The notes under the pieces are model-generated. The model worked only from the letters and a program-made list of their open reading frames with translations, did not search any database and was not told where the DNA came from. Shown in pieces: positions 37,000-48,415 of a stretch of 64,000 nt of DNA. The stretch is from Luidia sarsii (lineage: Eukaryota; Echinodermata; Asteroidea; Paxillosida; Luidiidae), in the NCBI GenBank assembly GCA_949987565.1, contig OX465112.1:12230536-12294535 (forward strand), in the 5' to 3' direction. Within the stretch, counting starts at the first letter, position 1. Each line of letters opens with the position of its first letter. Made by a program: the position numbers and the translations under genes.

Positions 37000-38700
37000 A
37001 ACAAATTTATATTCAGATTTGAGTCACGTCGGGTCCCATAATATATGGGCCTAATAATATTAATATGGAAGAAAAACTCAGGAAGACTGTCAGCGTCAAG
37101 GTGGTATACATGAAAATGCACGACCTGATGAAGAAAATGCTTCATGTCGGAAGAATTATATGAAAAGCACATATTTTTGACACTACATATGTGTACCTGT
37201 ATGGTCACCTGAGATTGTCTTTTTTTAAGTACCGGTATTGCGTTAAGCCCCAGTGGTCGATCTTAACTTTGTCTAAAATAAGGACAGAACAATTTCGAGA
37301 AAACAAAGGATCAGAAGTCAATGTATAAATTTACATAATAACTAAATTAAGCCCACTGCATATAACATGGGTCTTAATATTTCTTTTTTATTCTTGCACA
37401 TTTCAGGGACTGTGGGTTGACCAACTGACTTCACAATAAAAAGGTATGCTATACCATAGTATTAGTAGTAGTACTAGTAGGTGTAAACAGGTTGCTGTAA
37501 AAAAAAAAAAAAAAAAATCTGTCTTTTCCTTACAGCTTTCGTATTTCAAAAGAGCAAATTAACACGCCCCGAAATGTCTCTTCTTTATGTAGGCAATTTT
37601 ACAATCAATATTGCGTCATTAATATTTCATTTTTTTTCTTTCAAAGTTAAGCTGAAATATTATAGTCAACCAATTTGTCCATACATAATTCATCACCCTC
37701 GCTTGTTGGTGGAGATGCTGTGCAGCTACCTGATAAGTGATATCAGGATTCCTTTTTTATTTCCGTCCACGCCAAAAGAAAAGGATAAATTTGCGCTGGT
37801 TTATTTGTTGTTAGCGAAATTTCCCTGATCCTGCCTGCCCTATCAACTGATTTTGTAATTGTATGTAAAGGTGTAGTGCTGTTTTTCCTTACCAAATTTC
37901 CATCCCAGAGATCCTAGGTTTGAATCCAATAAAAATGTTGTTCAGAATGCATTTTCAAAATTTCAGACTGTCAGTCCAAACCAGGGTTTTTCCCTGAAAT
38001 ACTCTTAGGGGTCACCATCTTCCAAAAAACAACAAAAGTCCACACTGTTTCCTTTTCAAATTTCAGCTTACACACATGTATATTTTGTCCTACGGCCAAC
38101 GGGACATAACGGGAAATAAGTCAAAAATTAATGTAACACAACTTTTGCAGTCACATAGGCCTAATCCTGACAAACAAAACTGGACATTCATTTTCCTTCT
38201 TTAAAAAATAAAACGTGAAAAAATAACATGCATCTAGACACATTAATTAATGAGTCCCATTAGAATGCTTACCGTTTTATGCACCACACTGTGGCCATAA
38301 AAAAGCAGACGACTTTTTTTCGGTCGACTGAAAAACTCGTCCAAGTCAGGTCCCAGTTTTTAATTTCGCCGTCCAAATAAGGCCAGTGGTTTGGACTAAT
38401 GAACAAATCCAACGAGATTTGCTTTGGGTCAAATCCCAGAGGAAAGGCCGGCTGCTTAAATAGGAGAGCTGCGAAAGTCGGGGGTGGAGAAAATCGTGAA
38501 TTCCAGTGCCTGGAAATTACTGGTAGGCGAGGGATTTGGTTGCCATTCCCCACCGACTGTGGTTGTTCGTATGCATACGCGATGCCTTGGCTGTTACGTG
38601 GGGCTAGATCATTGTTGGAGCCGTGCACGTTCTATGCACGTTGATGTAGGGGACCTTCCCTAACGTTGTGTGTATATAAAAAAAACTCAACCCAGCTGAC
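37000..38700. other. Non-coding, nothing recognised
   Basis: AT-rich with an A-run at 37500-37518. ACATGT runs, frequent to the left, are nearly absent from here on. Confidence 0.5.
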
Positions 38701-38815
38701 TGCGTTAACCAAACCACTACTCAAATCCCCTACTTCTCTGGCCCATTTGGACCCCTAAACAGTCCCGAATCCCGGCCAAACTCGCCAGGCGGGCACCCCG
38801 AAGATGGCTCCTTAC

Positions 38816-39070
38816 CCTGGTGGTGTCTCCAAGGCCCGAATCGCTAGTTTTCCGTCCAATATTCCAACAGAAATCCGGGGAAACCGACTTTTCGCTGCCG
38901 GACAACGTGCAGGGCCGCTGCGTCGACGCACGCAGCGCGCAGGCTCGGCTCGGCCCGGCCGTCAATCATGGTGCGGTGACGGGCGTGGCCTGGCTCACTA
39001 GACACGCCCCCCGTGCCCGCGAGCGCTGCACGGTGGTCGCTCTCGCCGCCCACCTGTGGGCTCAAATTGG
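38816..39070 (-). promoter_or_regulatory. CpG-rich promoter-like block with a minus-strand 5' UTR exon candidate
   Basis: This is the densest CpG cluster in the window (CGTCGACGCACGCAGCGCGC around 38920-38940, and GC boxes such as CACGCCC near 38998). Surroundings are AT-rich. On the minus strand a strong donor (CCAGG then GTAAGG) lies at 38815/38814, preceded by no long frame, as expected for a non-coding first exon. It could be the first exon of the PCGF3-like gene, the only minus-strand gene known downstream. A plus-strand transcript is equally possible, since a YY1-like AAGATGGC lies at 38801. Confidence 0.4.
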
Positions 39071-40517
39071 AAGGAAATTAGCTGGTGTTAATTACACAAC
39101 ACCCGGCGATTTTTATGGGATTTTGTCCGCACACTGTCCGCGCCGTTTGCATCCTAATCGTCACCTTTGTCTGTTTTGCTATAATACTTCCCGTCCCCTC
39201 TTACTAAATAAAGGGTCATTTTGACATTATTTTAGATCAATGAAATAAGTAATAGACCTATACTATAGTAATTGACGTTCGATCTGAATTGTAATCGGAT
39301 GTAAAATTGAATACATTTACATGCAAACTGGGGAAAACAGTACACGGGGAAAAAAGGCAGATATCGTTAGAAAAATGCGACAGATAATCATTTCAATCAT
39401 TACTGAAGACCATGAATTACATTGATTTTTAACGATGAAAAGATACCATGTAGGCTATCAGGCCTGTACTCTGTAGCGAAGGATGGTCAAATTGCCGTCA
39501 TCGTATTGGATTTGCGAAATAAAAGGCGAAATTTAGGCCCTAAGTGTTATTTGTTTATTTGTATGTACTTTTTAATTACCTTTCTTGTCATCTTTTTTAA
39601 TGTATCCAGCTTTAGGCCTAGGCCTATGCATTTTTAAAAGGTCCCTATATCGATCAAAAGGGCTTTATTTTTCTGAATTAGATTTTTCAAGCCTGTTGAG
39701 TTTTCTTCTGATCTTTTTATCTCAATAAATCGATATGAATTTGAATTTTGATAAAGGCCTGGACTACTTGACCGAATGCAATATTTTATTCCAAAATCTT
39801 TAGATAAAAAAAAATGAATTATCAAAAAGGCCTAACGCTGCTCAAACAAAGTCCTCAACGAGTAGATTACGCGAAATGGTACAACGTCTAATTTAGTTCT
39901 GACATTATCCACTTTTGCATGATATTAGATACATATTGGGAACTTACCATATGGGAACTTATAAAGGGCCTACTTAGACCTATAGGCCTATATTGGGAAC
40001 GACACAAAGAACCCCAAGACTTATTTTTTGAGAGAAATACACGTAGGCCTACTGTTGAATTCAGTTTTAAAATAACATACGATAAAACTGCAGGTAGATT
40101 TTAAAAAAAATAAAAAAATATTAAAACACTGGTTACACTTGGCATTTGTTACATTTCTTTTCAGTTGTTTATTAGGTCTTCGCCCAAATACAAGTCATTG
40201 ATAATCATCATCATCTTTCCACTGATCCTTTTTCATGAATTTTAACAGGTTTCAAGAAGACTTTATCTATTACAGCGAATTTCACTCACTCCCTTGGTAA
40301 TGATAGGCTATTAAGTTAACGTTGGCTGTGCGCCGATGTGGGTATAACTGTCATTTACAGAACGTCCGGATAAAACAAATCTGGCTGTTAGGGACCGCCT
40401 CTACAGAAAAATGAGTGCTTGCGCTTGGTCTCGTAAAAAAAACATTCAGCGCGTGGCGCCACAATGCCCGGCGCACGTCAATCAAAATCCGCTGCCGACT
40501 TCCTTCCCCGGAGATCG

Positions 40518-40532
40518 GAAAGGCGGGAAAGA
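40518..40532. promoter_or_regulatory. E2F-like site in a CpG-containing stretch
   Basis: GGCGGGAAA is the reverse complement of the TTTCCCGCC E2F consensus, in a CpG-containing stretch (40440-40560) that also holds GGCGCC. It could mark a second promoter in the 38-46 kb interval. Confidence 0.25.
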
Positions 40533-40839
40533 AAATTCGCTGTAACACGCGGTTGTTTGGTCCCGTGGATCTCAGGCATTTCCTGGTGTAAACAAACTAG
40601 GTTTTAAACCAAAAAAATCTCTCTTTCTGGAGATTTATTGCTTCGAGATTTGATAGTATTTTATACTGTCAAAGGATTGTCGGCTTCTTTTGTTCTCAAT
40701 CGAAGCATCAGGGTTTCTAAATTTTGGAGATTTGCATTTTGGGAAATTAAGTCAGACAGCAGTTTCATTGCAACCTTTTCGTTCGAACGTCGAACATTGA
40801 ATGTATATACTGCCATAGGATTGTCGTTTCTCAGGCTTT

Positions 40840-40890
40840 CAGAAATGGTCTCCAAGCCAGAATCGAAACTTCGGGCCTCTTCTTGAGATA
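40840..40890 (+). repeat. Penelope-tail repeat, diverged
   Basis: TCAGAAATGGTCTCCAAGCC, then AGAATCGAAACTTCGGGCC. The GAAAC box and the closing GGGCC remain, while the stem-II hairpin is degraded. Confidence 0.45.
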
Positions 40891-41810
40891 ATAATGTCCA
40901 TACTACATCAGTCTGAAGTAGTCAGTGTGAAATGTTCAACATTTATGCATATTAGGCGTACCGTTTATTTTGTGTGAAAGTAAATGTAGCAAATTTCTTG
41001 CTGAAAAAACTTACCTAAAATATCATCCAAAACTGTACCTTTGTACTGTACTAATCGAAAAGGCTGGCCTTCAAAATGTTTAATAGGCCCTGTAGCTTAG
41101 CCGCGTAGAGCCGTGTAGGCTGATTTGCTAATTCAAAAAGTAAGCTTGTTGGAAAATCAAAAATTCAGATGCAATTCCCGAAGCTGATGATATTTTAACC
41201 CAAAATATTTTGATTTATAAAATGGGTTTCCCACAATTGCAGATGTAAATCCATCAATACTCTACGCACGCAAACATTCCCATGTTGATTACATGTCGAG
41301 TGTTTTTCCCGTACCGTATTGATTACATCTCTTAAAATATTAAAGACTATATACTTTGCCAAATCGACGTGGGATTAAGCCTGTAATCCCCCCCCCCCGT
41401 TTTTTCTCCAAGATCCGTCGGGCTTCTGTAATCTGCGAGTCTGTAATCGATATTTCTAAAACCTCCGCGACCGAATAATGTCACTCGGAGAATAATACGA
41501 TGATAGGCTTATGCAGGTACTCATAGCGCCCCTATGCCCTTTGTATATATATACACACATACACTGGTGTCTCAAAGATCTGAACAGGTGCGGGCTACTT
41601 CACATGCTTGTTCTCCAGAATTGTCACAAGAATTAGCTTGGAACATCAAGGCCGACAGTCTGAAATACTGAAAGCGCTATCTCTGCGTGCTCCCTGGTTT
41701 TCACCGCGGTTTTCCCTGAGTATATTATTATACACACGCCGCAATTTAATTATACCAAGCACACGGCGCCCGTTGCGGTAATACACACGCGCGGACGTCT
41801 AGCCGGGGAG

Positions 41811-41854
41811 TCGGTGACCACGCACGTGACAGGTGTCAATCAGACCACGTGACC
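41811..41854. promoter_or_regulatory. E-box/CCAAT-like block, copy 1
   Basis: A 44-nt block with TCGGTGACCACGC, two CACGTG E-boxes and a CAATCA motif, in a locally CpG-rich stretch (41690-41880). A block of the same length about 80% identical lies at 45705-45748. The E-box spacing suggests a regulatory element, but a small dispersed repeat is possible. Confidence 0.3.
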
Positions 41855-42284
41855 TTGCTGATGGCTTCGTCGACGCCCACTTCTTACATTTTTACAGCGT
41901 GTCCAATAATTACACCAATGAGGTATACATTGTACATACATCTATGGTTATAGGCTACGTGCAGATTGGCGTAATGTTCGTGGCAAAAAGTAGGGACCAT
42001 TGCAATAGTTATACACAGACATAGGCATATAATATTTCTACTTGGGCCAATTTGGTTTAGGCATTGAAATAATTGATATTTCAATACAAATTACAAGCAC
42101 TTGATTTGAAACTAAAATAAAAAAAAAAAGAGTCTGGCGTCCTGGTCCTAGGGGGTTCTTCCTCAAACACTGAGATTATCATTTGGGGGAATAATTGCCG
42201 AACAAATGACGAAATACTAAAATTATCAAATTCGCAAAAAAAACTTCAAAGTAGGAACTGCACTGTCAAAACATTTGTACAAAA

Positions 42285-42345
42285 GGTCATATTATAAGCC
42301 TACTAGGATCGCAATGTTCAAATGTCAGGCCCACTATATTTTGTA
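42285..42345 (+). repeat. Penelope-tail repeat, diverged
   Basis: AAAAGGTCATATTATAAGCC, then TACTAGGATCGCAATG and ATGTCAGGCCCAC. Order and ends are kept, with insertions in the loop and after the GAAA box. Confidence 0.5.
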
Positions 42346-43019
42346 TTAATGAATTTGAAGGAATATTTCCTTTTTTGAGCCGATCACCCAAAATGAGCGT
42401 TCAGGTGTTTTGTAACGCCGGAAAAACAACATTTTCGCGAGCGTGCTTAAACTGTAATCATTCTTGACGCGCGGATGCAAACAGCCCACGGAAGTCTATA
42501 TTCAGACGCGAGTAAGTTTACAATGACGGTAAACCATCGCCCACGGGGCTGTACACACAAAGACCTCGGCCACAACTATGTCACACAAAAACTGTCCCCT
42601 TTTTTGTGCTGGAGTGATTGAGTCATATCCGCTTTGGCAGGGCATGTAGTGGGTTTTATTTATATTCCTGTCCCAGATGCAAGGGCCGTGACATGGACCC
42701 ATGTTCGGTGGTTTGAATGAAAAACTGAGGGGGAAAAGATCAAAAGAAGCTTGGAATAGTCAATTTAAGCACAAGTTTATATGGAAATAATCATGCGGAC
42801 TCAACAAATAATCTGTTTGAAATGCCGTTCGAATACTTAAAGGCCGTTTAAGAAACGTCTTCGGTCATATTTCTCTCTTCCGCTGAAGGCCTAATGTCAC
42901 AGACATCTAGAAACAAGCATTTGGCCCTATTTTCTCGGTGAGTGCTCTGCACACATCAAGCCAACACACCTTCAAATTCGGCGACGAACTACAACCTGAA
43001 TTTCCAGGTTCTGTCAGTG

Positions 43020-43293
43020 TTCTTATTCCTCCATGGTCAGACAGAGACGAAGCCTGAGCCCGAGCCTGATCGGCATGGATTCGTAACGGACCTTCCTCGA
43101 ACCCGTCTCGAATGATTCTTGTACACTCCTGATGCTAGGAATAGAAAGTAGACCATTGTCATTCGCGTCATTCTGCTTATTACACCTTGACAAGGTATTA
43201 ATGTGCAACTTGACTTATACTTGTGGCTTGACTTGCCCTGCGAACAAAAGACTTAACTTGACCATGGAGGAAGGAAAATAGCCTTCCTCCATG
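43020..43293. mobile_element. Element bounded by TCCTCCATGG / CCATGGAGGA arms
   Basis: TTCTTATTCCTCCATGGT at 43019 is inverted relative to ACCATGGAGGAAGGAAAA at 43261, and a short hairpin (CATGGAGGAAGG ... CCTTCCTCCATG) closes the right end at 43263-43293. The arms match the hairpin at 22328. Confidence 0.5.
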
Positions 43294-43699
43294 ACTTGAC
43301 ATGGACTCACAAGAAATGACTTGCTTCCACCTCTGCCTGATGGTGTAATCATGGTCCATTAATTTTTGAATAAAGCTGGAATTAACGCAGTGAGAGTTTC
43401 TTTTAGAATGCTGTCGGAATGCGGTCAGCCGTTTCAGACTGCACTTCGTATAACCAGGGATATGCTAAGATGTTTCATTTCGACGGCGTTCTGGCTCACT
43501 CCGCTTCAAGTGTGACCAGGGTTTGACGTTTCTATCCCAGCTGATTCGAACCAAAGATTCGAGCCGGACCTTGCTATTTTGCCAGCGTTTTCACACGAAT
43601 TCGTCTTTACTTTTTTTTATAATGGAAATGACAAATAATTCAGCACATGTCTGCGACATTTCATCTTCATCAACCACATATAATATAGGTTATTTTAAC

Positions 43700-44085
43700 T
43701 TAAAGCCCCCTATATACACAATATTGGTCCAGGTCAAAGAATAACATCCATATGTTGTCTGATACAACTTAGCCTATGCATGAAATAGCACACCTGTGAA
43801 AATTTAAGCTCAATCCACCAACCGAGTCTCGAGAAAATCGTGAAAACCGCTTCATTTGTTTCGCGAAAAAGTAGCATTCAACGCCATACTGTTCCGAAAA
43901 ATAGTTTAGATCTCGGTGAGACGTGAACTATTTATTTTACTCATTTCTCCCCAAATACAAAATTTTAGACAGACATGTTTCAGTGCGAGGTTTCTACTAT
44001 AGCCATCTTCAAACTGTATAAGTTTCATGTACATCTGTGAACATTTCTGTTTTTCGATCTTACCAATGTTGTGTAGGGGCTTTTA
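43700..44085. mobile_element. MITE with TTAAAGCCCC ends
   Basis: 386 bp. The left TTAAAGCCCCCTATATACAC and the right GTTGTGTAGGGGCTTTTA are inverted copies, each followed inward by a CCAAT(A/G)TTG-type word. About 345 bp is closely repeated at 50463. Confidence 0.65.
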
Positions 44086-44094
44086 TAGTGCCCC

Positions 44095-44250
44095 GTCCCG
44101 GCAAAGGCTAGTTGACCATTTGGGAAGGACACCATCTAAGGGCTAGTTAGCTCAGATGAAGCGCTCTCAGTCCATCTGAGCTATCTATCTGGTACGTTAA
44201 TCCAGAGGTCTCGCCTCTCGGGTTGAAGTTCCAATCCGGTTGAACTTTTC
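44095..44250 (+). mobile_element. tRNA-derived SINE (plus)
   Basis: GGCAAAGGCTAGTTGACC, GGGAAGGACACCATC, A box TAGCTCAGATGA (44148), B box GGGTTGAAGTTCC (44220-44232). It directly follows the MITE ending at 44085. Confidence 0.65.
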
Positions 44251-44346
44251 TTTGCCATTTTTTCCCATTTATATAGGCCTAATAAAATTATACTAACCTA
44301 ATAATAGCATAGAAAAAATCATTCTTCGCGTTCACCGTTTAACGGC

Positions 44347-45295
44347 CCTTTGATCTCCCCCTTTGATTCCGTCTACCTTTCCCTTTCCTACTGCTTGCCC
44401 TTCCCTTTGATCCCCCCCTTTGATCCTGTCTACCTTTCCCTTTCCTACTGCTTGCCCTTTCCTTTGATCCCCCCCCCCTTTGATTCCGTCTACCTCTCCC
44501 TTTCCTATTGCTTGCCCTTCCCTTTGATCTCCCCCTTTGATCCCGCCTACCTTTCCCTTTCCTACTGCTTGCCCTTTCCTTTGATCCCCCGCCTTGATTC
44601 CGTCTACCTCTCCCTTTCCTATTGCTTGCCCTTCCCTTTGATCTCCCCCTTTGATCCCGCATACCTTTCCCTTTCCTACTGCTTGCCCTTTCCTTTGATC
44701 CCCCCCCCCTTTGATTCCGTCTACCTCTCCCTTTCCTATTGCTTGCCCTTCCCTTTGATCTCCCCCTTTGATCCTGTCTACCTCTCCCTTTCCTACTGCT
44801 TGCCCTTCCCTTTGATCCCCCCTTTGATCCTGTCTACCTTTCCCTTTCCTACTGCTTGCCCTTTCCTTTGATCCCCCCCCCCTTTGATCCTGTCTACCTC
44901 TCCCTTTCCTACTGCTTGCCCTTCTCTTTGACCCCCCCCCTTTGATCCTGTCTACCTTTCCCTTTCCTACTGCTTGCCCTTCCCTTTGATCTCCCCCTTT
45001 GATTCCGTCTACCTTTCCCTTTCCTACTGCTTGCCCTTCCCTTTGATCCCCCCTTTGATCCTGTCTACCTTTCCCTTTCCTACTGCTTGCCCTTTCCTTT
45101 GATCCCCCCCCCTTTGATCCTGTCTACCTCTCCCTTTCCTACTGCTTGCCCTTCTCTTTGACCCCCCCCCCGTTTGATCCTGTCTACCTTTCCCTTTCCT
45201 ACTGCTTGCCCTTCCCTTTGATCTCCCCCTTTGATCCTGTCTACCTTTCCCTTTCCTACTGCTTGCCCTTCCCTTTGATCTCCCCCTAGTCTGTC
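44347..45295 (+). repeat. 57-bp minisatellite expanded from a Penelope-like 3' UTR
   Basis: About 16 copies of a 57-bp unit containing GTCTACCTTTCCCTTTCC, TACTGCTTGCCC and TTCCCTTTGATCTCCCCC. The unit is a multiple of 3, so every frame stays open and gives 19-residue repeats (SYCLPFPLIPPFD in +), which are artefacts. Variation is mostly in C-run length (4-9 C) and a few transitions. The unit core TTGCCCTTCCCTTTGATCTC is the same as the Penelope 3' UTR at 2990-3030, and the array ends just before a hammerhead-like tail at 45381. Confidence 0.88.
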
Positions 45296-45380
45296 TACCG
45301 GCTTTCCGCCTTAACCCATCTGTCACCCGTATCACATCACTTCTCCACTGTCTTGCCTATCTGTCTTTTCGTTGTGCTTT

Positions 45381-45425
45381 TAATAGAGAAAGGTCCTGCT
45401 ACGATCGAAATGTCAGGCCCCATTA
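45381..45425 (+). repeat. Penelope-tail repeat at the end of the minisatellite
   Basis: GAGAAAGGTCCTGCTACGAT, then CGAAATGTCAGGCCCC. It follows the 57-bp array by about 90 bp, the spacing seen between UTR and tail in the intact copies at 3.1 and 63.1 kb. Confidence 0.75.
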
Positions 45426-45639
45426 CTCTTGAAGATCACGATTTACTTCTTAAAGCTTGCACTATTTCATCGATTAACAACAATGTGTGAATACTTCTGT
45501 GATTTTTAATCGAAATTGAGCCAACTTTAAAGCAGCACGTAACAATGGACGATGGAATTATTTACTTCAGCAATGCAAAAAAAAATCAGTGCAAACTGCT
45601 TTCTGACTAAAATGGCCCAAATGCAAAACAGATCCTGCC

Positions 45640-45685
45640 TTTGAGCATTACGCTTTGAGAAAGGTCCTGCTAGGATAGAAACCGA
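45640..45685 (+). repeat. Penelope-tail repeat, 3' truncated
   Basis: GCTTTGAGAAAGGTCCTGCT, then AGGATAGAAACC, where family similarity stops. A minus fragment with CATTTTAGTCAGAAAGCAGT lies just before it (45593-45620). Confidence 0.6.
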
Positions 45686-45704
45686 CTTCGTTCAGACTGA
45701 GAAA

Positions 45705-45748
45705 TCGGTGACCACGCGCCTGACATCTGCCAATCAAGTCATGTGACC
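45705..45748. promoter_or_regulatory. E-box/CCAAT-like block, copy 2
   Basis: The second copy of the 44-nt block at 41811. It keeps TCGGTGACCACGC, CAATCA and GTGACC, and has CATGTG in place of the second CACGTG. Both copies are followed within about 35 nt by CACGCCCAC or CGACGCCCAC. The area up to 45850 is CpG-rich. Confidence 0.3.
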
Positions 45749-46299
45749 GCGCTCTCGGGTTAAGCCACGCCCACACGGCAGCAGCCGCGTGGCCGCCAGC
45801 CATACTTATGCGGTTGTGTGCGCGTTAGCACAGGTTTGCTTTCGACATCTTGGAATCCCCCCAACAAAAAATAATTCAAAGGATTTTGTCAAGGCTGCCT
45901 TCCACTGTCAGGTCAAAAGCGATTTTCTGGCTTGGTTCAAATCAGAATATTTATAGGCCTAATAATATTCCTAATGCAAAAATGGAACCAAAATGGAAAT
46001 CTCAAACAAATTATAGAGGGTCTGACGAATCTCTTCAGAATAGGGTTCGAGGAAATGAGGCAATTTGGATGCTTGAGTTAAAGAGAAACACTTGAAATAA
46101 ACACTCAAGTCTAGAAGTTGTGGAAGGGAAGACCAAACAGCTGGAAATGACAACGGTCCGATTGAAGAAAAATGTTTTAAAAGAATTTGCAAAGAAAGCC
46201 TCCAAAATTAAACCAAATCAAAGTATTTTGTTCAAAAGGCGATTGTGGAGGGTGCAGAAGTTACTATTTGGATCACAAAACAAGCAAAGATAGGAAGGC

Positions 46300-46692
46300 A
46301 GACAGATGGACGGTAAGACGGATAGACAGACGGGCAAACAGACAGATGGGCAGATAGACAGACAGACAGATGGGCAGATAGACAGACAGACAGATGGGCA
46401 GATAGACAGACAGACTGGCAGATAGACAGACAGACAGGCAGGCAGATAGACAGACAGACAGATGGGCAGATAGACAGACAGACAGATGGGCAGATAGACA
46501 GACAGACGGGCAGATAGACAGACAGACAGATGGGCAGATAGACAGACAGACAGATGGGCAGATAGACAGACAGACTGGCAGATAGACAGACAGACAGATG
46601 GGCAGATAGACAGACAGACTGGCAGATAGACAGACATACAGATGGGCAGATAGACAGACAGACAGATGGGCAGATAGACAGGCAGACATGCC
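46300..46692. repeat. GACA/GATA minisatellite
   Basis: Alternating 20- and 24-bp units built on GGCAGATAGACAGACAGA, with GATG, GACT or GACG linkers. About 17 units. The two long minus-strand frames (CLSAHLSV-type repeats) are artefacts. Confidence 0.9.
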
Positions 46693-46978
46693 TTCAATTG
46701 ACACACGCAACCGACCCCCCAAAACAACCAACAAAACAAACTAATAAACTCAGTTAAAGAAACCTCTTTTAATCATGCTTACCGAATGTTCTGTCCATGC
46801 TGAAATGTATGACAATATCCCCAAGACCCTAAAGCATGACCCATTTTTATTATAAAGAACCGTGAACACAGTAACATCAAAATACATCCTTATAATTATG
46901 AAGGTTGTGCCATGCAATCACACTGACATACATGGAAGCAATAAATAAGAATTAAAGCTTTGCATGGTGGGTGAATCA

Positions 46979-47038
46979 ATATAGGAAGGTTTGCGGTGAC
47001 ACCATGTATACATGGTGTCACCACAAACTTTCCTATAT
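46979..47038. mobile_element. 60-bp near-perfect palindrome (MITE ends only)
   Basis: ATAGGAAGGTTTGCGGTGAC on one arm and its complement on the other meet at CATGTA/TACATG, with two mismatches in 30 bp. It consists of the two ends of the family at 11360 joined with no interior. Confidence 0.7.
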
Positions 47039-47197
47039 GGAAGGAATACGCAAATGCTGTAAACTGTTGACTGAATTGCTATCTTTCTGAAATCTTTCAA
47101 AATCTTCTGAAATTTTTCTGAAGTTTTCTGTGTAATATGAAGTACTTGTAACTTGTAACGTGGTAAGCCAATGATAGGCAAATTAGGCATCATGATA

Positions 47198-47311
47198 TTA
47201 AACAATAGTAAACTGCTCTTTAGACACAGATGAAACATATATAAAACAACAGTATAAAAAATAATTTACTCCATAACTCTGAACCTTCAAAATACAACCG
47301 TGTTCGCTCTT
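47198..47311 (-). CDS. Weak candidate terminal exon of the PCGF6-like gene
   Basis: After exon H the RAWUL domain still lacks its last strand. Here an acceptor (TTGAACAG) in the compatible phase opens a frame reading HGCILKVQSYGVNY and running to a stop near 47198. GCILKVQSYG only loosely resembles the expected GLLVLHYG, with one extra residue. I could not find a better candidate between 45 and 48.4 kb. Confidence 0.2.
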   Translation of the reverse strand, partial: KSEHGCILKVQSYGVNYFLYCCFIYVSSVSKEQFTIV

Positions 47312-48025
47312 CTGTTCAAGAACCACATGTCTTTTCAAAGTGAACAGGTCTTTCATAAATTCAAAGAGGTAGGCCTTGAAGTAAGCCCAGGCCACTTGAT
47401 CCCAGTGGCCTTGAGAAAAAATTTCTTTGGGCCACTTTTTCCCATTGTCCTTGAATTTGTTAAAAACGTTTTGGAGAAACTTCATCCACAGGCCTTCAAC
47501 AGAGAACTTCAACTTCAACTGAGTTAGCAAACAAAGGTAGAGCATTTGCATTTAGCCCCAAATGTCCCGTCTACTTCGGCCTTGGTGCCCTGCCAATTGG
47601 CCTTAATGCCCTACCAAATGGCCTTGCCTTGGTGCCCTACATCTAATTGGCCTCAATGCCTTAAATAACTCTGCTCCTCTCAAGGCCACAGTGGCCATGT
47701 TCTAAAATAGTAAACAATCCAAACCTCGCAAAAACCTCTGATTTTATATTTCAAGGAGAGGACTGACTGACTGACTGACTGAACAACTTGATAAATGAAT
47801 TTGGACGCGGTCTAGCACCATCTGTTGGGAAGTCCTCATTCCCTCACGGAATGTCGTAAACCTCATGAATATCGGCATCAACGAGACTGTAGTGAAGAAG
47901 CAGCAAGCCATTCTGGAACTGTTTGTAAAAAAAAACCAAGAAAGAAATAAATGATCTAGTACCTCCCCCTCATTATGTGGTGAACCCAAGGTAGACATTT
48001 CGACTCCATGGTCCTTGTCCATGGT

Positions 48026-48085
48026 CATTCTGCCTTCAAGAAAGGTCCTGCTAGAACATCATGCCCATTTTTTGAGACTTTGCCA
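48026..48085 (+). repeat. Penelope-tail repeat
   Basis: TCTGCCTTCAAGAAAGGTCC, then TGCTAGAACATCATGCCCA: a copy with a deletion across the GAAA box. It lies downstream of exon H of the PCGF6-like gene. Confidence 0.55.
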
Positions 48086-48415
48086 AAATGATGGGTAAAG
48101 TCTAAAGGTGACGTTAATTCCGGTAGAAAAAGTTGGGGTGCGCAGTATACGTGGGTACAGCCCGATGGTGGTCTTGCCAGTATAGGTTTCAATCATCATA
48201 CCATGCCAGTCCAAGCTGCTGAGTCACTACAGTCAGCAACCATCCAATACACTCTTCATCGGTAGCGGCTGTAATCAATCACAGCAAAGTCTGCTTCGCC
48301 CAATGTATAGAGGTTGAGTAAAATAACCTGCCATACATGGTCGCACACTGCGCAAAACATTTCTGCTGGCCATCCGCCATCTTGCCATGAACAGCGCTTG
48401 GGATGGGGTGCTCAC

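Larger units (their letters stand above)
39100..41690. other. Non-coding, low repeat density
   Basis: AT-rich, with the palindromic word TAGGCCTA frequent (39600-40050). One E2F-like site and one diverged Penelope tail. No exon is recognised. Confidence 0.5.

Noticed and set aside
37118..37150. CTGATGAAG with a following hairpin, as a canonical hammerhead ribozyme
   Set aside because: The box is present, but the hairpin overlaps it and no GAAA box with a cleavage triplet follows in the right place.
44339..45335. 173-codon plus frame and the minus frames with KGKGRRDQRG repeats
   Set aside because: The 57-bp repeat unit keeps all frames open. It is a minisatellite, not a repetitive protein gene.
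46218..46739. Cys/Leu/Ser-rich frames of 173 and 153 codons, looking like a cysteine-rich secreted protein
   Set aside because: They derive from the GACA/GATA minisatellite on the opposite strand.
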